Assembly (NCBI RefSeq): GCF_900698865.1
Contig: NZ_LR217695.1
Span: 366,941 to 430,940, forward strand
Reading direction: 5' to 3'
Source: Buchnera aphidicola (Cinara cuneomaculata)
GTDB taxonomy: Bacteria > Pseudomonadota > Gammaproteobacteria > Enterobacterales > Enterobacteriaceae
Length of the DNA: 64,000 bases
How positions within the stretch are numbered: position 1 is the first letter of the stretch; each line of letters starts with the position of its first letter. Shown piece after piece: positions 1 to 10,650 of this stretch. Both the position numbers and the translations under genes were made by a program. The notes beneath the pieces are model-generated. The model was not told where the DNA came from. It did not search any database and saw only the letters and a list, made by a program, of their open reading frames with translations.

Positions 1-757
1 CTACTAACATTCCTAAACCATCCGATACATATTGACTACCTAAAGATTTACATAATGATAAAAAGGGAGTTAAAAGGCGCGTTTTAGAATAAGATATATC
101 ATAACATTTAGTATTATAAAAAACTAAATTTTTTGGAAAATTAGGAATTTGATTATATAAACCACATGAAGTAACATTAATAATAATATCAATATTATTA
201 ATAGAAATATCAGTTGAAAATAAACAAATATCTCCAAATATTTTAAATCTATCTACCAATTTAATTGCTTTACTAACTGTTCTATTTAATACATATATAA
301 AACATTTTTCTTTTAATAAATGATACACAATAGAATAAGCAGCTCCACCAGAACCTAATAATAATATTTTAGAATATTTTTTAATATACTGTAATCGCTT
401 TAAATCAAAAATTAAACCTATACCGTCCGTATTATCACCCAAAATACTTTGATCTGATATCTTCATTAACGTATTAACAGAACCTGAAATTTTTGCTATT
501 TTTGTATATTGATTTGGTATAATAAAAGCTTTTTTTTTAAAAGGAACAGTAATATTACATCCTAAACCTTTATTTTTAAAAAAGTTTGTTACTTGTTTAA
601 AAAAATTTGATTTTGTACATAAAAAAGAGTTATAATTATAATTAATTTTTATTTCTTTAGAAAAATTTTTATGTATTAACGGAGATAATGAGTGATGTAC
701 CGGATTTCCGAATAAAGCAACGTAATTCATCTTTTTATTAAAATTTGTGATATTCAT
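1..757 (-). CDS. aroE: Shikimate dehydrogenase (C-terminus cut by window edge)
   Basis: This enzyme reduces 3-dehydroshikimate to shikimate with NADPH, a step toward aromatic amino acids. The reading frame is open from position 757 to the window edge, about 252 codons against about 272 in E. coli, so only a short C-terminal piece is missing. Visible family marks are FGNPVHHSLSP near the N-terminus (shikimate site), NITVPFKKK, GDNTDG, a nucleotide-binding LGSGGA and SDGLGMLV at the edge. I chose the ATG at 757 because AGGAG lies seven bases upstream; an ATG at 730 has no such site. It diverges from def, and aroB and aroK of the same pathway lie at 24-25.6 kb. Identification is confident. Confidence 0.93.
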   Translation of the reverse strand, partial: MNITNFNKKMNYVALFGNPVHHSLSPLIHKNFSKEIKINYNYNSFLCTKSNFFKQVTNFFKNKGLGCNITVPFKKKAFIIPNQYTKIAKISGSVNTLMKISDQSILGDNTDGIGLIFDLKRLQYIKKYSKILLLGSGGAAYSIVYHLLKEKCFIYVLNRTVSKAIKLVDRFKIFGDICLFSTDISINNIDIIINVTSCGLYNQIPNFPKNLVFYNTKCYDISYSKTRLLTPFLSLCKSLGSQYVSDGLGMLV

Positions 758-848
758 ATTTACTCCTATAAAATATAAAAAAACTACTATTAAATCGATA
801 AAAAATTAATTAATCTATCAATATATTAAATTCTATATAATAATATTT

Positions 849-1298
849 ATGTCAATACATAAAATTTTACAATTTCCAGATAATCGTTTACGTTTAAAAT
901 CAAAACCCATAAAAAAAATTAATAAAAAAATAATAAAAATTATACATGATATGTTTGATACTATGTATGCCAACAACGGAATTGGTTTAGCAGCACCACA
1001 AATAAATATATTAAAAAAAATTATCGTAATTAGTTCACTCACATCAAATCAATCAGAATTAATTTTAATTAACCCTATAATTTTAAAAAAAAATAAAAAA
1101 TATATACATACACAGGAAGGTTGTTTGTCTATACCTCATAAAACAGCGATAATTAATAGATCTAGTTACATAAAAATACAAGCTTTCAATCATCTCGGTA
1201 AATCATTTATATTAGAAGCTAAATCGTTATTGTCTATTTGTATTCAACATGAAATGGATCATCTAATCGGGAAATTATTTATAGATTATATAAAATAA
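849..1298 (+). CDS. def: Peptide deformylase
   Basis: It removes the formyl group from the N-terminal methionine of new proteins in the cytosol. All three family motifs are present: GIGLAAPQ (residues 44-51), EGCLSIP (90-96, metal ligand Cys92) and HEMDH (134-138, two metal-binding histidines and the catalytic Glu). At 149 residues it is about 20 shorter than the E. coli enzyme, the loss being C-terminal. It is followed by fmt after 38 bases, the standard def-fmt pair for adding and removing the formyl group. No clear ribosome binding site precedes the ATG. It diverges from aroE across a 91-base AT-rich spacer that must hold both promoters. Confidence 0.96.
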   Translation: MSIHKILQFPDNRLRLKSKPIKKINKKIIKIIHDMFDTMYANNGIGLAAPQINILKKIIVISSLTSNQSELILINPIILKKNKKYIHTQEGCLSIPHKTAIINRSSYIKIQAFNHLGKSFILEAKSLLSICIQHEMDHLIGKLFIDYIK

Positions 1299-1336
1299 TA
1301 TATATCTTCTATAAGATAAATTATCATATTTATTAT

Positions 1337-2293
1337 ATGTTAAAAAAAAAATTAAAAATTATTTTCGCGGGCAGCAATGAATTTTCATTTGCACACCTTT
1401 ATTCATTATTTTATTCTATACATAAAATTCAAGCCATCATTATTAAACCGGACAATATTTTTTATAAAAAAAAAGAAAATCAATATTCAAATATTAAAAA
1501 ATTTGCAATTCAACATAGTATTCCAATACTACAAACAAATAATTTAAACAAAAAAAAATTTTATCTATCTATTTATAAAATACGTGCAGATTTGCTAATT
1601 GTATCCTCATATGGATCCATTATACCCGATAAAATCTTGCAACTATTCCCATTAGGAGGTATTAACATACATGCTTCTTTACTACCCCGCTGGAAAGGAG
1701 CAGCACCTGTTCAATGGGCAATATTATCAGGAGATGATTACACCGGAATGAGTGTTATCAAAATGACCTCTAAAATTGATTCCGGCGAAATAATTTATCA
1801 ATTATCTTGTCCTATTCATATAACTGACAACACGATAACATTATGTGCTAAATTAATTCCTATTTCATTACAATGTATGTATCAATCATTAAATATTCTA
1901 TTAACACCTCATATAAAAAATCGTTATTCAACAAAAAATATTGTCGAAACTATAGCGCCAAAAATAAAAAAAACAGATGCTAAAATATGTTGGTCCCTTC
2001 CGGTAATACAAATAGATCGATTAATTAGAGCTTTTATTTTATGGCCGTGTTGTTATTTTTTAATCAATAATATTTGTATAAAGATTAAAAAAGCTTCTAT
2101 TTTATCATTTAAGAAGAAAAATTTTAAAAACGGAGAAATTATTAATGTCAGCGTTACGGGAATAGAAGTAAATACTCAAAAAGGAGTATTAAATATAGAA
2201 AAAATACAAATACCCGGTAAAAAAACTCTACATATAAAACAAATTTTAAATTCCAATAAAAAATTTTTTATTAAAAATACTATATTAAAATAA
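1337..2293 (+). CDS. fmt: Methionyl-tRNA formyltransferase
   Basis: It formylates initiator Met-tRNA using 10-formyltetrahydrofolate. The 318-residue length matches the family. The formyltransferase core is seen in INIHASLLPRWKGAAP (about 109-124), which carries the catalytic Asn110 and His112, and in SKIDSGE with the likely catalytic Asp148. The C-terminal tRNA-binding domain is present but rich in Lys, Ile and Asn, as usual in this genome. It forms a pair with def. Its 3' end faces rplQ, and a GC-containing stem-loop between the two genes can terminate both. Confidence 0.96.
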   Translation: MLKKKLKIIFAGSNEFSFAHLYSLFYSIHKIQAIIIKPDNIFYKKKENQYSNIKKFAIQHSIPILQTNNLNKKKFYLSIYKIRADLLIVSSYGSIIPDKILQLFPLGGINIHASLLPRWKGAAPVQWAILSGDDYTGMSVIKMTSKIDSGEIIYQLSCPIHITDNTITLCAKLIPISLQCMYQSLNILLTPHIKNRYSTKNIVETIAPKIKKTDAKICWSLPVIQIDRLIRAFILWPCCYFLINNICIKIKKASILSFKKKNFKNGEIINVSVTGIEVNTQKGVLNIEKIQIPGKKTLHIKQILNSNKKFFIKNTILK

Positions 2294-2341
2294 ATTTATA
2301 ACTAATTTATATACTAAATAAATAATTTTTAAATAAAAAAG

Positions 2342-2361
2342 AACGGCATAAAAATGCCGTT
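2342..2361. terminator. Bidirectional terminator between fmt and rplQ
   Basis: A perfect 8-bp stem (AACGGCAT at 2342-2349 with ATGCCGTT at 2354-2361) closes a 4-base loop. T-rich sequence follows on the plus strand and an A-run precedes it, which reads as a U-tract on the minus strand. It lies between the convergent fmt and rplQ, so it probably ends both transcripts. It is one of the few GC-containing stems in the window's spacers. Confidence 0.8.
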
Positions 2362-2411
2362 TTATTTAACTAATATATTAAAAGTATAATACAAATGCTG
2401 TTTAATAATTT

Positions 2412-2774
2412 TTATGAATTTCGATCTACTAACTCTATATATGCTAATGCAGCATTATCACCTTTTCTAAAACCATATTTTAATATACGTAAATAACCAC
2501 CGGGACGAGAATAAAAATGAGGACCTAGCTCACGAAATAATTTTTTTACTGTAAAAATATCACGAATACGAGAAAATACTATTCGACGATGAGCAACAGT
2601 ATCATATTTTGATATTGTGATAATAGGTTCTATAAAACGGCGTAATTCCTTCGCTTTAGGTAAAGTAGTTTTAATATGTTCATATTTAATTAACGAACAC
2701 GTCATATTTTTTAACATAGATTGTAAATGACTACGTTTTCTATTTAATAATCGTCCTATTTTTCTATGTCTCAT
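2412..2774 (-). CDS. rplQ: 50S ribosomal protein L17
   Basis: L17 is a large-subunit protein near the peptide exit region. The 120-residue product starts with [17 protein letters not shown], the typical conserved start, and contains [15 protein letters not shown] and the C-terminal [14 protein letters not shown]. It is slightly shorter than E. coli L17 (127). It is the last gene of the alpha operon, 73 bases after rpoA, in the same order as E. coli. The bidirectional stem-loop at 2342-2361 lies just downstream. Confidence 0.97.
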   Translation of the reverse strand: MRHRKIGRLLNRKRSHLQSMLKNMTCSLIKYEHIKTTLPKAKELRRFIEPIITISKYDTVAHRRIVFSRIRDIFTVKKLFRELGPHFYSRPGGYLRILKYGFRKGDNAALAYIELVDRNS

Positions 2775-2847
2775 AATTTATATAGCCTTTTTAAAATATG
2801 TAATAATTTTGATATTAGTGTCAAAAAATACTATCCTGCAAAAGCAT

Positions 2848-3837
2848 TTAATTTTCAATAAGATCCTTAGGAGGCCAGTTATCTAACTTCATTCCTAATG
2901 ATAAATCTCGAGCTGCTAATATATCTTTAATTTCCGTCAATGATTTTTTTCCTAAATTAGGAGTTTTTAATAATTCAACCTCAGTTTTTTGAACTAAATC
3001 ACCGATGTAATGAATACTTTCTGCTTTTAAACAATTCGCAGATCGTACTGTTAATTCTAAATCATCAACTGGACGTAATAATACAGGTTCAAATTCAGGT
3101 TTTTCTTCTTTTACTTCTGGTTCACGTACTCCTCTTAAATCTACAAAAGATTCTAATTGTTCTGCTAAAATAGTAGCTGCTTTTCTAATAGCTTCTTCTG
3201 GATCAATTGTTCCGTTTGTTTCCATATCTATGATTAATTTGTCTAAATCAGTTCTTTGTTTTACTCTAGCAGCCTCAACGTGATACATTATTCGTTCTAT
3301 AGGACTATACGCTACATCCAAAAATAACTTTCCAACAATACGATCATTTTTCATCAAGTCTTTTTTAGATTGAGCAGTAACATATCCTCTTCCACGCATT
3401 ACTTTCATATGCATATCAATAAAAATATCCGGACAGGTAATATTACAAATAACATGATTTAAATTAAGAATTTCTGTAGAAGCGTCATGATCAATATCTG
3501 CAGCAATTACTGGACCGATCCCATTCTTTTTTAAGTGCAATATAACTTCATCTTTTCCAAATAGTTTTATCGATAAACCTTTTAGATTCAATAATATGTC
3601 TAATACATCTTCTTTGATGCCTTCTTTACATGTATATTCATGTAAAACACCATTTATTTCAACTTCAGTTACAGCACATCCTGACATAGAAGATAATAAA
3701 ATTCTTCTTAACGCATTACCTAACGTATATCCAAAACCACGTTCTAATGGTTCTAATATAATTTTAGCATGCGTTGAACTAATTTGCTCAACATTAACTA
3801 ATCTAGGTTTTAAAAAATCTTCTACAAATTCCTGCAT
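2848..3837 (-). CDS. rpoA: RNA polymerase alpha subunit
   Basis: Alpha dimerises to nucleate RNA polymerase and contacts promoter DNA and activators. The 329 residues equal the E. coli length. The N-terminal assembly domain (about 1-235) contains [18 protein letters not shown] and [15 protein letters not shown] linker rich in Glu and Pro follows. The C-terminal helix-hairpin-helix domain (about 250-329) includes [16 protein letters not shown] and [17 protein letters not shown], containing residues used for UP-element contact. Sequence conservation is far higher than in most genes here, showing strong selection. It lies between rpsD and rplQ in the alpha operon. Confidence 0.98.
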   Translation of the reverse strand: MQEFVEDFLKPRLVNVEQISSTHAKIILEPLERGFGYTLGNALRRILLSSMSGCAVTEVEINGVLHEYTCKEGIKEDVLDILLNLKGLSIKLFGKDEVILHLKKNGIGPVIAADIDHDASTEILNLNHVICNITCPDIFIDMHMKVMRGRGYVTAQSKKDLMKNDRIVGKLFLDVAYSPIERIMYHVEAARVKQRTDLDKLIIDMETNGTIDPEEAIRKAATILAEQLESFVDLRGVREPEVKEEKPEFEPVLLRPVDDLELTVRSANCLKAESIHYIGDLVQKTEVELLKTPNLGKKSLTEIKDILAARDLSLGMKLDNWPPKDLIEN

Positions 3838-3862
3838 TTTGTCTCTTCTCTGGATATAAATT

Positions 3863-4483
3863 CTATTTAGAATATAATTCTATAATCAAATGTTCATTAA
3901 TATCTGAAGATAAATCGTTACGTTCAACAGCACGTAAAAAAATACCTTCCATCATTTTATAATTTACTTTTAACCAACTAGATGGTTCTCGTTGTTTCAT
4001 AATTTCTATTGCAGCCTGAATTCTTAATTGATTACGAGATTTCTTACGAATAGATATTTTATCATCGACAGAAACTTGAAATGAAGGAATATTAACTACT
4101 CGATTATTAACGCAAACAGATTTATGATTAATTAATTGACGTGATTCAGCACGTGTTGTACCGAAACCCATACGATAAACTATGTTGTCTAAGCGATTTT
4201 CTAGTAAAAATAATAAATTCTGTCCTGTATTACCTTTTAATTTAGAAGCTTTTTTATAATAATTATGAAATTGTCGTTCTAATATCCCATATAAGCGTCG
4301 TAATTTTTGTTTTTCTCGTAATTGTTTAGCATATTCAGATAATCGTAACTTACGTAATCCATGTTGACCAGGAGCTTGATCAATATTACATTTTGATTCA
4401 ATAGCGCGTACTCCAGATTTTAAAAATAAATCGGATCCCTCTCGTCGACTTAATTTTAATTTAGGACCTAAATATTTTGCCAT
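3863..4483 (-). CDS. rpsD: 30S ribosomal protein S4
   Basis: S4 starts assembly of the small-subunit body by binding 16S rRNA, and in E. coli represses the alpha operon. The 206-residue product begins [16 protein letters not shown] and keeps the family length. The S4 RNA-binding domain around residues 95-155 contains [11 protein letters not shown] and [14 protein letters not shown]. Order rpsM-rpsK-rpsD-rpoA-rplQ is the standard alpha operon. Whether the autoregulatory S4 target before rpsM survives cannot be judged by eye. Confidence 0.98.
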   Translation of the reverse strand: MAKYLGPKLKLSRREGSDLFLKSGVRAIESKCNIDQAPGQHGLRKLRLSEYAKQLREKQKLRRLYGILERQFHNYYKKASKLKGNTGQNLLFLLENRLDNIVYRMGFGTTRAESRQLINHKSVCVNNRVVNIPSFQVSVDDKISIRKKSRNQLRIQAAIEIMKQREPSSWLKVNYKMMEGIFLRAVERNDLSSDINEHLIIELYSK

Positions 4484-4519
4484 ATATATTAATTTCCTAT
4501 ATTCATTTATATGTAATAA

Positions 4520-4912
4520 TTACACTCTACGTTTTTTAGGAGGCCTACATCCGTTATGAGGAATAGGCGTTACATCAGTGATGTTAGTAATACGAAAACC
4601 AGAAGCATTTAATGCACGAATAGTAGATTCACGACCTGGACCAGGACCTTTAATCATAATTTCTAAATTTTTTATTCCATAATCTTTAACACGATCTACA
4701 CATTTTTCTGCAGCTACTTGTGCCGCAAACGGGGTTGATTTTCTAGACCCTCTAAAACCAGAACCACCAGAAGTAGCCCAACCTAATGTATTACCTTGAC
4801 GGTCAGTAATAGTAACAATAGTATTATTAAATGATGCATGGATATGCGCAACACCATCTAAAATTTTTTTTTTTATACGTTTTTTAGAAATACTTATTTT
4901 TTTTTTTAACAT
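4520..4912 (-). CDS. rpsK: 30S ribosomal protein S11
   Basis: S11 sits on the platform of the small subunit near the E site. The product is 130 residues (129 in E. coli). The core is highly conserved: [53 protein letters not shown] and a [13 protein letters not shown] end. Only the first 17 residues, rich in Lys and Ile, differ from enteric S11. It lies 18 bases after rpsM and 36 bases before rpsD in the alpha operon. Confidence 0.98.
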   Translation of the reverse strand: MLKKKISISKKRIKKKILDGVAHIHASFNNTIVTITDRQGNTLGWATSGGSGFRGSRKSTPFAAQVAAEKCVDRVKDYGIKNLEIMIKGPGPGRESTIRALNASGFRITNITDVTPIPHNGCRPPKKRRV

Positions 4913-4930
4913 AATTTATTGTCTTTTTAA

Positions 4931-5290
4931 TTATCTACTTTTTATTAATTTTCTAGGTCCTTTACATGTACGAGCATTTGTTTTAGTTCTTTGTCCACGT
5001 ACAGGAAGATGTTTACGATGACGTAATCCTCTATAACAACCAATATCCATTAATCTTTTAATATTAATAGTATTTTCTCTACGTAAATCTCCTTCTACTA
5101 AAAGATTCGATATAATCAACCGTAAACTTTCAATCTGCTGTTCATTTAATTCATTAACTTTAATATCATATCGAATACTAGCATCATTACAAATTTTTTT
5201 TGAAGCAGATATTCCGATTCCATAAATTTTAGTTAATGCTATTAATATATGCTTATAATCAGGAATATTAATTCCAGCAATTCTTGTCAC
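4931..5290 (-). CDS. rpsM: 30S ribosomal protein S13
   Basis: S13 lies in the head of the small subunit and contacts the P-site tRNA and the large subunit. The 119-residue product begins [10 protein letters not shown] after Met and shows the family signature [21 protein letters not shown] near its C-terminus. It is the first gene of the alpha operon. It lies 113 bases after the tiny rpmJ gene, a spacer that could hold the alpha promoter or the S4 regulatory structure. Confidence 0.98.
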   Translation of the reverse strand: MTRIAGINIPDYKHILIALTKIYGIGISASKKICNDASIRYDIKVNELNEQQIESLRLIISNLLVEGDLRRENTINIKRLMDIGCYRGLRHRKHLPVRGQRTKTNARTCKGPRKLIKSR

Positions 5291-5403
5291 AAATATTTCT
5301 CCGTATATATATAGTGTACTAATAAATGATTAATATCTAGGATAAACTGTTTATTCTTATTTATTGAATTCATGATACATTCATAAAATATAATACTATT
5401 GTA

Positions 5404-5520
5404 TTAACCTTGTCTTTGTTTATGTTTTGGATCATTGCTACAAATAACACGAATTACATTTTTTCGACGTATAATTTTACAACTACGACATAATTTTTTT
5501 ACTGATGCGCGAACTTTCAT
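5404..5520 (-). CDS. rpmJ: 50S ribosomal protein L36
   Basis: L36 is a tiny zinc-binding protein of the large subunit. I translated this 38-codon frame by hand from the ATG at 5520 to the TAA at 5404-5406. It begins [16 protein letters not shown], continues with [12 protein letters not shown], and ends DPKHKQRQG. The zinc ligands CxxC, a further Cys and a His are all present, and the length equals E. coli L36. It lies between secY and rpsM, exactly its place at the end of the spc operon. Confidence 0.96.
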   Translation of the reverse strand: MKVRASVKKLCRSCKIIRRKNVIRVICSNDPKHKQRQG

Positions 5521-5551
5521 AAATTCTCCAAAATTTAAAAACATATGATTT

Positions 5552-6847
5552 TTAATTTTTTAAATATAAATTTGCTTTTTTTAATATTTTTTTATATTGA
5601 GTTGACATCATTAACGTTTGTATTTGAATAATGAATTCCATAAGGACTACTACTACTATTAATAAAGAAGTACCACCAAAATAAAAAGGTACTTTCAACC
5701 ATTCGCGCATAATATCAGGTACTAAACATATAAATACAGTATATATAGAACCAATCGTTGTCAATTTTAAAACAATTTTTTTAATATATTGCATGGTACG
5801 TATACCAGGCCGTATGCCAGGAATAAAAGCACCAGATTTTTTTAAATTCGTAGCTGTATCTTGTACATTAAACATGATACTAGTATAAAAAAAACAAAAA
5901 AATATAATTAATATTACGTTGGCAAACATATAAATATTTCGATTAAATTTAAAAAAATCTAAAAATTTTGTTACATAATAAACATTATTAAATATATGAC
6001 GACAATACGTTATAATAATTGATGGAAATAAGAGAACACTAGATGCAAAAATAACAGGAACTACCCCGGCCATGTTAATTTTTAACGGTAAATAACTATG
6101 ATGTAACGCATGCATTCGTCGACCTTGTTGACGTCGAGCATAACATACAATAATTTTATGCTGACTTTTTTCTATAAAAACTACTATAAAAATAGTAAAT
6201 ATCATTACTAATGATATAAAAAATATATATAAAATATTCAAATAACTAAAGTGCATGGTTGAAAATATATGAATTACAGACACCGGTAAAGTAGAAATTA
6301 TTCCAAAAAAAATAATTAAAGAGACACCATTACCTAAACCTTTTTCAGTAATAAATTCTCCTAACCACATTAAAAATATTGTTCCAGTTACTAAACTAAT
6401 CACTGCTATCACATAAAAATAAAAATCCGTAAATATAAAAATATTTTGCATCCCTGAAATAAAAGGTAATCCAAAAATAATACTAATAGATTGGATAACT
6501 GCTAGTAATAGAGTTAAATATTTAGTATATTGATTAATTTTTTTATTTCCAATTTCTCCTTCTTTTTTTAAATTACGTAAACGTGAAGAAATTAATGTTA
6601 ATAACTGTATTATAATAGAAGCAGAAATATAAGGCATGACTCCTAATGTAAACACTGAAACACGATTTAAAGATCCGCCAGAAAACATATTAAACATTGT
6701 TAATAAAGAACTATTTTTATAAATAAAAAATTTTTCTAAAACTTTTATATTAATACCTGGAATAGGAATAAAAGAACCTATACGAAATATTATAATAGCT
6801 ACAAAAACAAACCACATTCTTTTTTTTAAATTATATAATGTAGACAT
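5552..6847 (-). CDS. secY: Protein translocase channel subunit SecY
   Basis: SecY is the inner-membrane channel for protein export and membrane insertion. The 431-residue product shows many hydrophobic spans consistent with the ten-helix fold, and the motifs [33 protein letters not shown] and FIPGIRPG. The cytosolic C5-loop region [19 protein letters not shown], which contacts SecA and ribosomes, is kept. The N-terminus starts about 20 residues later than in E. coli, so the cytosolic N-tail is shortened. It follows rplO, as in the spc operon. Confidence 0.97.
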   Translation of the reverse strand: MSTLYNLKKRMWFVFVAIIIFRIGSFIPIPGINIKVLEKFFIYKNSSLLTMFNMFSGGSLNRVSVFTLGVMPYISASIIIQLLTLISSRLRNLKKEGEIGNKKINQYTKYLTLLLAVIQSISIIFGLPFISGMQNIFIFTDFYFYVIAVISLVTGTIFLMWLGEFITEKGLGNGVSLIIFFGIISTLPVSVIHIFSTMHFSYLNILYIFFISLVMIFTIFIVVFIEKSQHKIIVCYARRQQGRRMHALHHSYLPLKINMAGVVPVIFASSVLLFPSIIITYCRHIFNNVYYVTKFLDFFKFNRNIYMFANVILIIFFCFFYTSIMFNVQDTATNLKKSGAFIPGIRPGIRTMQYIKKIVLKLTTIGSIYTVFICLVPDIMREWLKVPFYFGGTSLLIVVVVLMEFIIQIQTLMMSTQYKKILKKANLYLKN

Positions 6848-6895
6848 GATATATTTTCTATTAGTAATAAATTATTTAAATAAATAATGATATAT

Positions 6896-7333
6896 TTAAT
6901 TTTTAATAATACCTCCTACTGCTTCAATACAAATACGAGCTCCTTTAGTAACAGTAATTCCGGAGATTACTATCGGTTTATTAATCATTCCTACTTTAAT
7001 AATCTTAACATATTTAATATTTTTTTTAATTAAATTTACTTTTTTTAAAACAGTAAGATCAATCATATTAAAGTGAGATATTTGATTTAATTCAAATAAT
7101 CGAATTTCGTCTACAAATTTTTTTTTCTGAGAAATAAAACCAAATTTTGGTAATCTTCGATATAATGGTGTTTGACCTCCTTCAAAACTTTTACGAATTT
7201 TTCCTCCAGATCGAGATTTCTGGCCTTTATGTCCTCTACCTCCCGTCTTACCAAAACCAGATCCAAGACCTCTACATATACGTTTTCTTTTTTTTTTTTT
7301 AAATATAGAATTTGATAATAAATTTAAATACAT
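6896..7333 (-). CDS. rplO: 50S ribosomal protein L15
   Basis: L15 is a late-assembly protein of the large subunit. The 145-residue product carries the glycine-rich RNA-binding N-terminal part, with [20 protein letters not shown] (about 22-41) and [17 protein letters not shown]. The middle part is more divergent and Lys/Ile-rich. It directly follows rpmD with two bases between them, and secY follows 48 bases later. This is the standard rpmD-rplO-secY order. Confidence 0.97.
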   Translation of the reverse strand: MYLNLLSNSIFKKKKRKRICRGLGSGFGKTGGRGHKGQKSRSGGKIRKSFEGGQTPLYRRLPKFGFISQKKKFVDEIRLFELNQISHFNMIDLTVLKKVNLIKKNIKYVKIIKVGMINKPIVISGITVTKGARICIEAVGGIIKN

Positions 7334-7335
7334 TA

Positions 7336-7518
7336 TTAATTCCTTGAATTAAAAGTTACCATATAAAAAACTTTTTTTATCATACCACGAATAGCAGAAG
7401 TATCTTCTCGCTCTACAATATCACCAATATGACGTAAACCTAATCCTTTCATAGTAGCTATATGTTTTGGTAAACGACCAATTTGACTTTTTATTTGTGT
7501 TATAAAAATTTTTTTCAT
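7336..7518 (-). CDS. rpmD: 50S ribosomal protein L30
   Basis: L30 is a small protein of the large subunit. The 60-residue product, about the E. coli length, has the typical central [26 protein letters not shown], given here in pieces: [10 protein letters not shown] and [12 protein letters not shown]. It lies between rpsE (20 bases upstream) and rplO (2 bases downstream) in the spc operon. No oddity was seen. Confidence 0.96.
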   Translation of the reverse strand: MKKIFITQIKSQIGRLPKHIATMKGLGLRHIGDIVEREDTSAIRGMIKKVFYMVTFNSRN

Positions 7519-7538
7519 AAATAAATATACCGTGTATT

Positions 7539-8033
7539 TTAAGTTTTAACAATAAACTTACCAAGTTTTTTAGCAATCATATCTGGTGATCGAACTTTTT
7601 TTAAACCATTAATAGTTGCTCGTACTACATTAATTGGATTAGTAGATCCATATATTTTAGCTAAAATATTTTGAATACCGATGACCTCCAATACAGATCT
7701 CATCGCACCTCCTGCAATAATACCTGTACCTTCTGATGCAGGCTTCATAAATACATTAGATCCAGTATGGGATCCGTATACAGAATGTTGTATCGTATTT
7801 TGAAATAATGGAACTGAAATCATATTTTTTCTTGCTTTTTCCATAGCTTTCTGGATTGCTGAAGGAACCTCACGAGCTTTTCCATAACCAAATCCAACTT
7901 TTCCATTACCATTACCTACTACGGTCAGTGCAGTAAAAGAAAATATTCTTCCTCCTTTAACTGTTTTGGATACACGATTCACCGAAATTAATTTTTCTTG
8001 TAATTCACTAGATAATTTTTTATCAAAATTCAT
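7539..8033 (-). CDS. rpsE: 30S ribosomal protein S5
   Basis: S5 acts at the mRNA entry site and in decoding accuracy. I start at the ATG at 8033, giving 164 residues, because GGAG sits six bases before it. The in-frame ATG at 8045 contains that same ribosome binding site and is therefore unlikely. Conserved stretches are [40 protein letters not shown] and [19 protein letters not shown]. It lies between rplR and rpmD in the spc operon. Confidence 0.96.
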   Translation of the reverse strand: MNFDKKLSSELQEKLISVNRVSKTVKGGRIFSFTALTVVGNGNGKVGFGYGKAREVPSAIQKAMEKARKNMISVPLFQNTIQHSVYGSHTGSNVFMKPASEGTGIIAGGAMRSVLEVIGIQNILAKIYGSTNPINVVRATINGLKKVRSPDMIAKKLGKFIVKT

Positions 8034-8047
8034 ATATATCTCCATTT

Positions 8048-8416
8048 TTAAAAAATTAAACCGGATATACGAGCTGATTCGGCTAATTCTTTTATTCGGC
8101 CGTGATATTTAAAACCAGAACGATCAAAAAAAACAGTTTTTATTCCTTCTTTTAATGCTCGTTGCGCAATCAATTGACCAATTATTTTTGCAGAATATTT
8201 ATTACCAGTATAAACATCATTAATATTTAATTTTTTAAATTCTAACGTAGAAGCATATACAAGTATTTGTGCTGTCTTATAAGAAATAATTTGTGCATAT
8301 ACATGTTTAGAAGTTCGGTGTACTACTAACCGAAACATACGACGACTATATAGATTTTTACGTATTTTAGTATAACGTCTAATACGTGAATATTTTTTAT
8401 TTAATTTTCCTTTCAT
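8048..8416 (-). CDS. rplR: 50S ribosomal protein L18
   Basis: L18 binds 5S rRNA and helps place it in the large subunit. I start at the ATG at 8416, one base after the rplF stop, giving 122 residues beginning [14 protein letters not shown], which fits the E. coli start. The longer frame from 8455 adds 13 residues unlike L18 and overlaps rplF. Conserved marks are [32 protein letters not shown] and AARxxGL-like ARISGLIF at the end. Confidence 0.94.
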   Translation of the reverse strand: MKGKLNKKYSRIRRYTKIRKNLYSRRMFRLVVHRTSKHVYAQIISYKTAQILVYASTLEFKKLNINDVYTGNKYSAKIIGQLIAQRALKEGIKTVFFDRSGFKYHGRIKELAESARISGLIF

Positions 8417-8417
8417 G

Positions 8418-8957
8418 CTACTTTTTTTTCGCCTCTTTAATACGTACTTTTTCATTAGAATAACGAATACCTTTACCTTTATATGGTTCAGGAATACGAT
8501 AAGATCGTATGTTAGCAGCTACTTGTCCTACCAGTTGTTTGTCTATTCCAGTTAAAACAATTTCATTTTGAGGTAATATTAAAGCTTTTATTGTATTCGG
8601 AATTTTATAAATAATAGGATGTGAAAATCCTAAATATAATTTTAAAATATTAGTGTTTTCCATTATAACACGATAACCAATACCAACTAAGTTTAATTGT
8701 TTTTTAAAACCTTCAATCACTCCTACAATCATAGTATATACTACAGAACGATGAGTTCCGGCTTGCATCCAACCGTATGATTTAGATAAATGATTATGTG
8801 AAAAAAATAATAAATTATCTTTTTTAATAATTTTAATACATTCATGCATTTTACGAACTAATGAACCTAACGGTCCCTTAACAATAACTTCTAAACCAGA
8901 AATTTGAACGGTTACATTTTTTGGAATCATTATAGATGATTTAGCAATACGAGACAT
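8418..8957 (-). CDS. rplF: 50S ribosomal protein L6
   Basis: L6 lies near the factor-binding site of the large subunit. The 179-residue product has the two related L6 domains. The conserved C-terminal part reads [20 protein letters not shown] and [19 protein letters not shown]; the first part includes [14 protein letters not shown]. Length is close to E. coli (177). It lies between rpsH and rplR, whose start follows its stop by a single base. Confidence 0.97.
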   Translation of the reverse strand: MSRIAKSSIMIPKNVTVQISGLEVIVKGPLGSLVRKMHECIKIIKKDNLLFFSHNHLSKSYGWMQAGTHRSVVYTMIVGVIEGFKKQLNLVGIGYRVIMENTNILKLYLGFSHPIIYKIPNTIKALILPQNEIVLTGIDKQLVGQVAANIRSYRIPEPYKGKGIRYSNEKVRIKEAKKK

Positions 8958-8992
8958 TTTTGTATTCCTCTATACTAATATTACAAACAATA

Positions 8993-9385
8993 TTAATCTA
9001 CATAGCATATAACTTCTCCGCCTAATCCTTTTTGTCGTGCAATCCGATCAGTCATTAAACCTCGTGATGTAGATATAATGGCAATACCTAAATTATTCAT
9101 TACAATAGGTAATTTATACTTTGTACAATATGTACGTAAACCAGGACGACTAATGCGAGAAATATGTTCAATCACCGCTTTTCCATTATAATACTTCAAA
9201 AAAATTTTTAACTGCATAATTTTTACATTTTGAATTATATAATTATTAATATATCCTTCATATTTTAATACTTGTATAATATTTTTCTTAATTTTAGAAA
9301 ATGGAACAATTATAAAAATTTTATTTGCATTTTGACCGTTACGAATACAAGTTAACATATCAGCTATCGGATCTTGCATACTCAT
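8993..9385 (-). CDS. rpsH: 30S ribosomal protein S8
   Basis: S8 binds the central domain of 16S rRNA, and in E. coli also represses the spc operon by binding near rplE. The 130-residue product begins [18 protein letters not shown] and ends with the family signature [20 protein letters not shown] followed by [10 protein letters not shown]. The middle is Lys/Ile-rich. It lies between rpsN and rplF, the standard order. Confidence 0.97.
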   Translation of the reverse strand: MSMQDPIADMLTCIRNGQNANKIFIIVPFSKIKKNIIQVLKYEGYINNYIIQNVKIMQLKIFLKYYNGKAVIEHISRISRPGLRTYCTKYKLPIVMNNLGIAIISTSRGLMTDRIARQKGLGGEVICYVD

Positions 9386-9438
9386 AAAATATACCTTATA
9401 TATTTAAATTAAATTAATCAATAAAATATTGTTATATT

Positions 9439-9744
9439 TTACCAACTTGCTTTTGTTAAACCCGGAATTTCTCCTCTCATAGCTGCCTCACGCAATTTCA
9501 TACGACTTAATCCGAACTTACGTAAAAATGCATGCGGACGTCCAGTTTGTCGGCAACGATTACGTTGTCGAGATGGACTAGAGTCTCTAGGTAAAGTTTG
9601 TAGCTTTAACACGGCATTCCAACGATCTTTATCAGACGATGTTTTAGATTTTATAATCTCTTTTAATTTAGAACGTATTATACGATACTTTAACGCCAAC
9701 TTAATTCTTTTAATTTCTCTTTCTTTCATAGATTGTTTGGCCAT
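9439..9744 (-). CDS. rpsN: 30S ribosomal protein S14
   Basis: S14 belongs to the head of the small subunit. The 101-residue length equals E. coli S14. It is the zinc-free long form: no CxxC pair is seen. Conserved parts are [45 protein letters not shown] and [13 protein letters not shown]. It lies between rplE and rpsH in the spc operon. Confidence 0.97.
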   Translation of the reverse strand: MAKQSMKEREIKRIKLALKYRIIRSKLKEIIKSKTSSDKDRWNAVLKLQTLPRDSSPSRQRNRCRQTGRPHAFLRKFGLSRMKLREAAMRGEIPGLTKASW

Positions 9745-9763
9745 ATCATTTACCTAAATAATT

Positions 9764-10303
9764 TTATTTTTGAAAAGGAAAGTTAAACGCAACTAACAAA
9801 GACTCACATTCTCGATCTGATCGAGCATTCGTTGTAATAGAAATATCCATACCTCGAATGGAATCAATTTTTTCATAATTAATTTCTGGAAAAATAATTT
9901 GTTCACGAATACCTAAACTATAATTACCTCTTCCATCAAATGATTTACGTGACATACCTCTAAAATCACGTATACGCGGAATTGCAATAGTAATAAGTTT
10001 ATCAAAAAAATCCCATTTTCTTCTACCTCGTAAAGTAACTTTGCAACCAATAGGATATCCTTTACGAATTTTAAACGATGCAATAGACTTTTTAGCTACA
10101 GTAATAACTGGTTTTTGACCAGAAATTTGAGTTAAATCATGTATAGCATGTTCTAATAATTTTTTATCTGTAACTGATTTTCCCACGCCCATATTTAAAG
10201 TAATTTTTTCAATTCTGGGAACAGCCATTATTGTAGAATACTTAAATTCATTCATTAATTTAGGAACAACATAAGCAAGATAATGACGATATAATCTAGA
10301 CAT
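9764..10303 (-). CDS. rplE: 50S ribosomal protein L5
   Basis: L5 binds 5S rRNA and forms an intersubunit bridge. The 179 residues equal the E. coli length. Strongly conserved blocks are [50 protein letters not shown], and [20 protein letters not shown]. It lies 15 bases after rplX and 19 bases before rpsN. In E. coli S8 represses translation at this start; the corresponding hairpin was not checked. Confidence 0.98.
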   Translation of the reverse strand: MSRLYRHYLAYVVPKLMNEFKYSTIMAVPRIEKITLNMGVGKSVTDKKLLEHAIHDLTQISGQKPVITVAKKSIASFKIRKGYPIGCKVTLRGRRKWDFFDKLITIAIPRIRDFRGMSRKSFDGRGNYSLGIREQIIFPEINYEKIDSIRGMDISITTNARSDRECESLLVAFNFPFQK

Positions 10304-10318
10304 AAAAATACCTTATAT

Positions 10319-10636
10319 TTATTTTAATAATTCTTTATTTGATTTATACCGACGTATTTTTTTACCTGACACCCAAAAAAATTCTATTTTATCTGATTTA
10401 TTAATTTTTTTATTAAAAATTGATACATTCGATATATGAATAGGTGATTCATGTAAAATAATTCCACCAGATTGTTGTCTTTCTGGAATGGATTTTTGAT
10501 GTTTCTTTACCATGTTAATTCCTTGCACTATCAACGTACAATTATTGCGATATATTTTTTTTACTATACCAATTTTACCTTTATCTCGTCCAGTTAAGAC
10601 TATTACCACATCATTAACGTGTATTTTTGCAGCCAT
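10319..10636 (-). CDS. rplX: 50S ribosomal protein L24
   Basis: L24 is an early-assembly protein of the large subunit with a KOW motif. The 105-residue product begins MAAKIHVNDVVIVLTGRDKG, with the KOW stretch GRDKGKIGIVKKIY, then GINMVKKHQKS and a divergent C-terminal half. The length matches E. coli (104). It follows rplN by 14 bases. Confidence 0.97.
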   Translation of the reverse strand: MAAKIHVNDVVIVLTGRDKGKIGIVKKIYRNNCTLIVQGINMVKKHQKSIPERQQSGGIILHESPIHISNVSIFNKKINKSDKIEFFWVSGKKIRRYKSNKELLK

Positions 10637-10650
10637 AATTTAATTTCCTA

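Noticed and set aside
3596..3859. 87-codon plus-strand frame opposite rpoA
   Set aside because: It is antisense to the highly conserved rpoA N-terminal domain and has no family likeness; a shadow frame.
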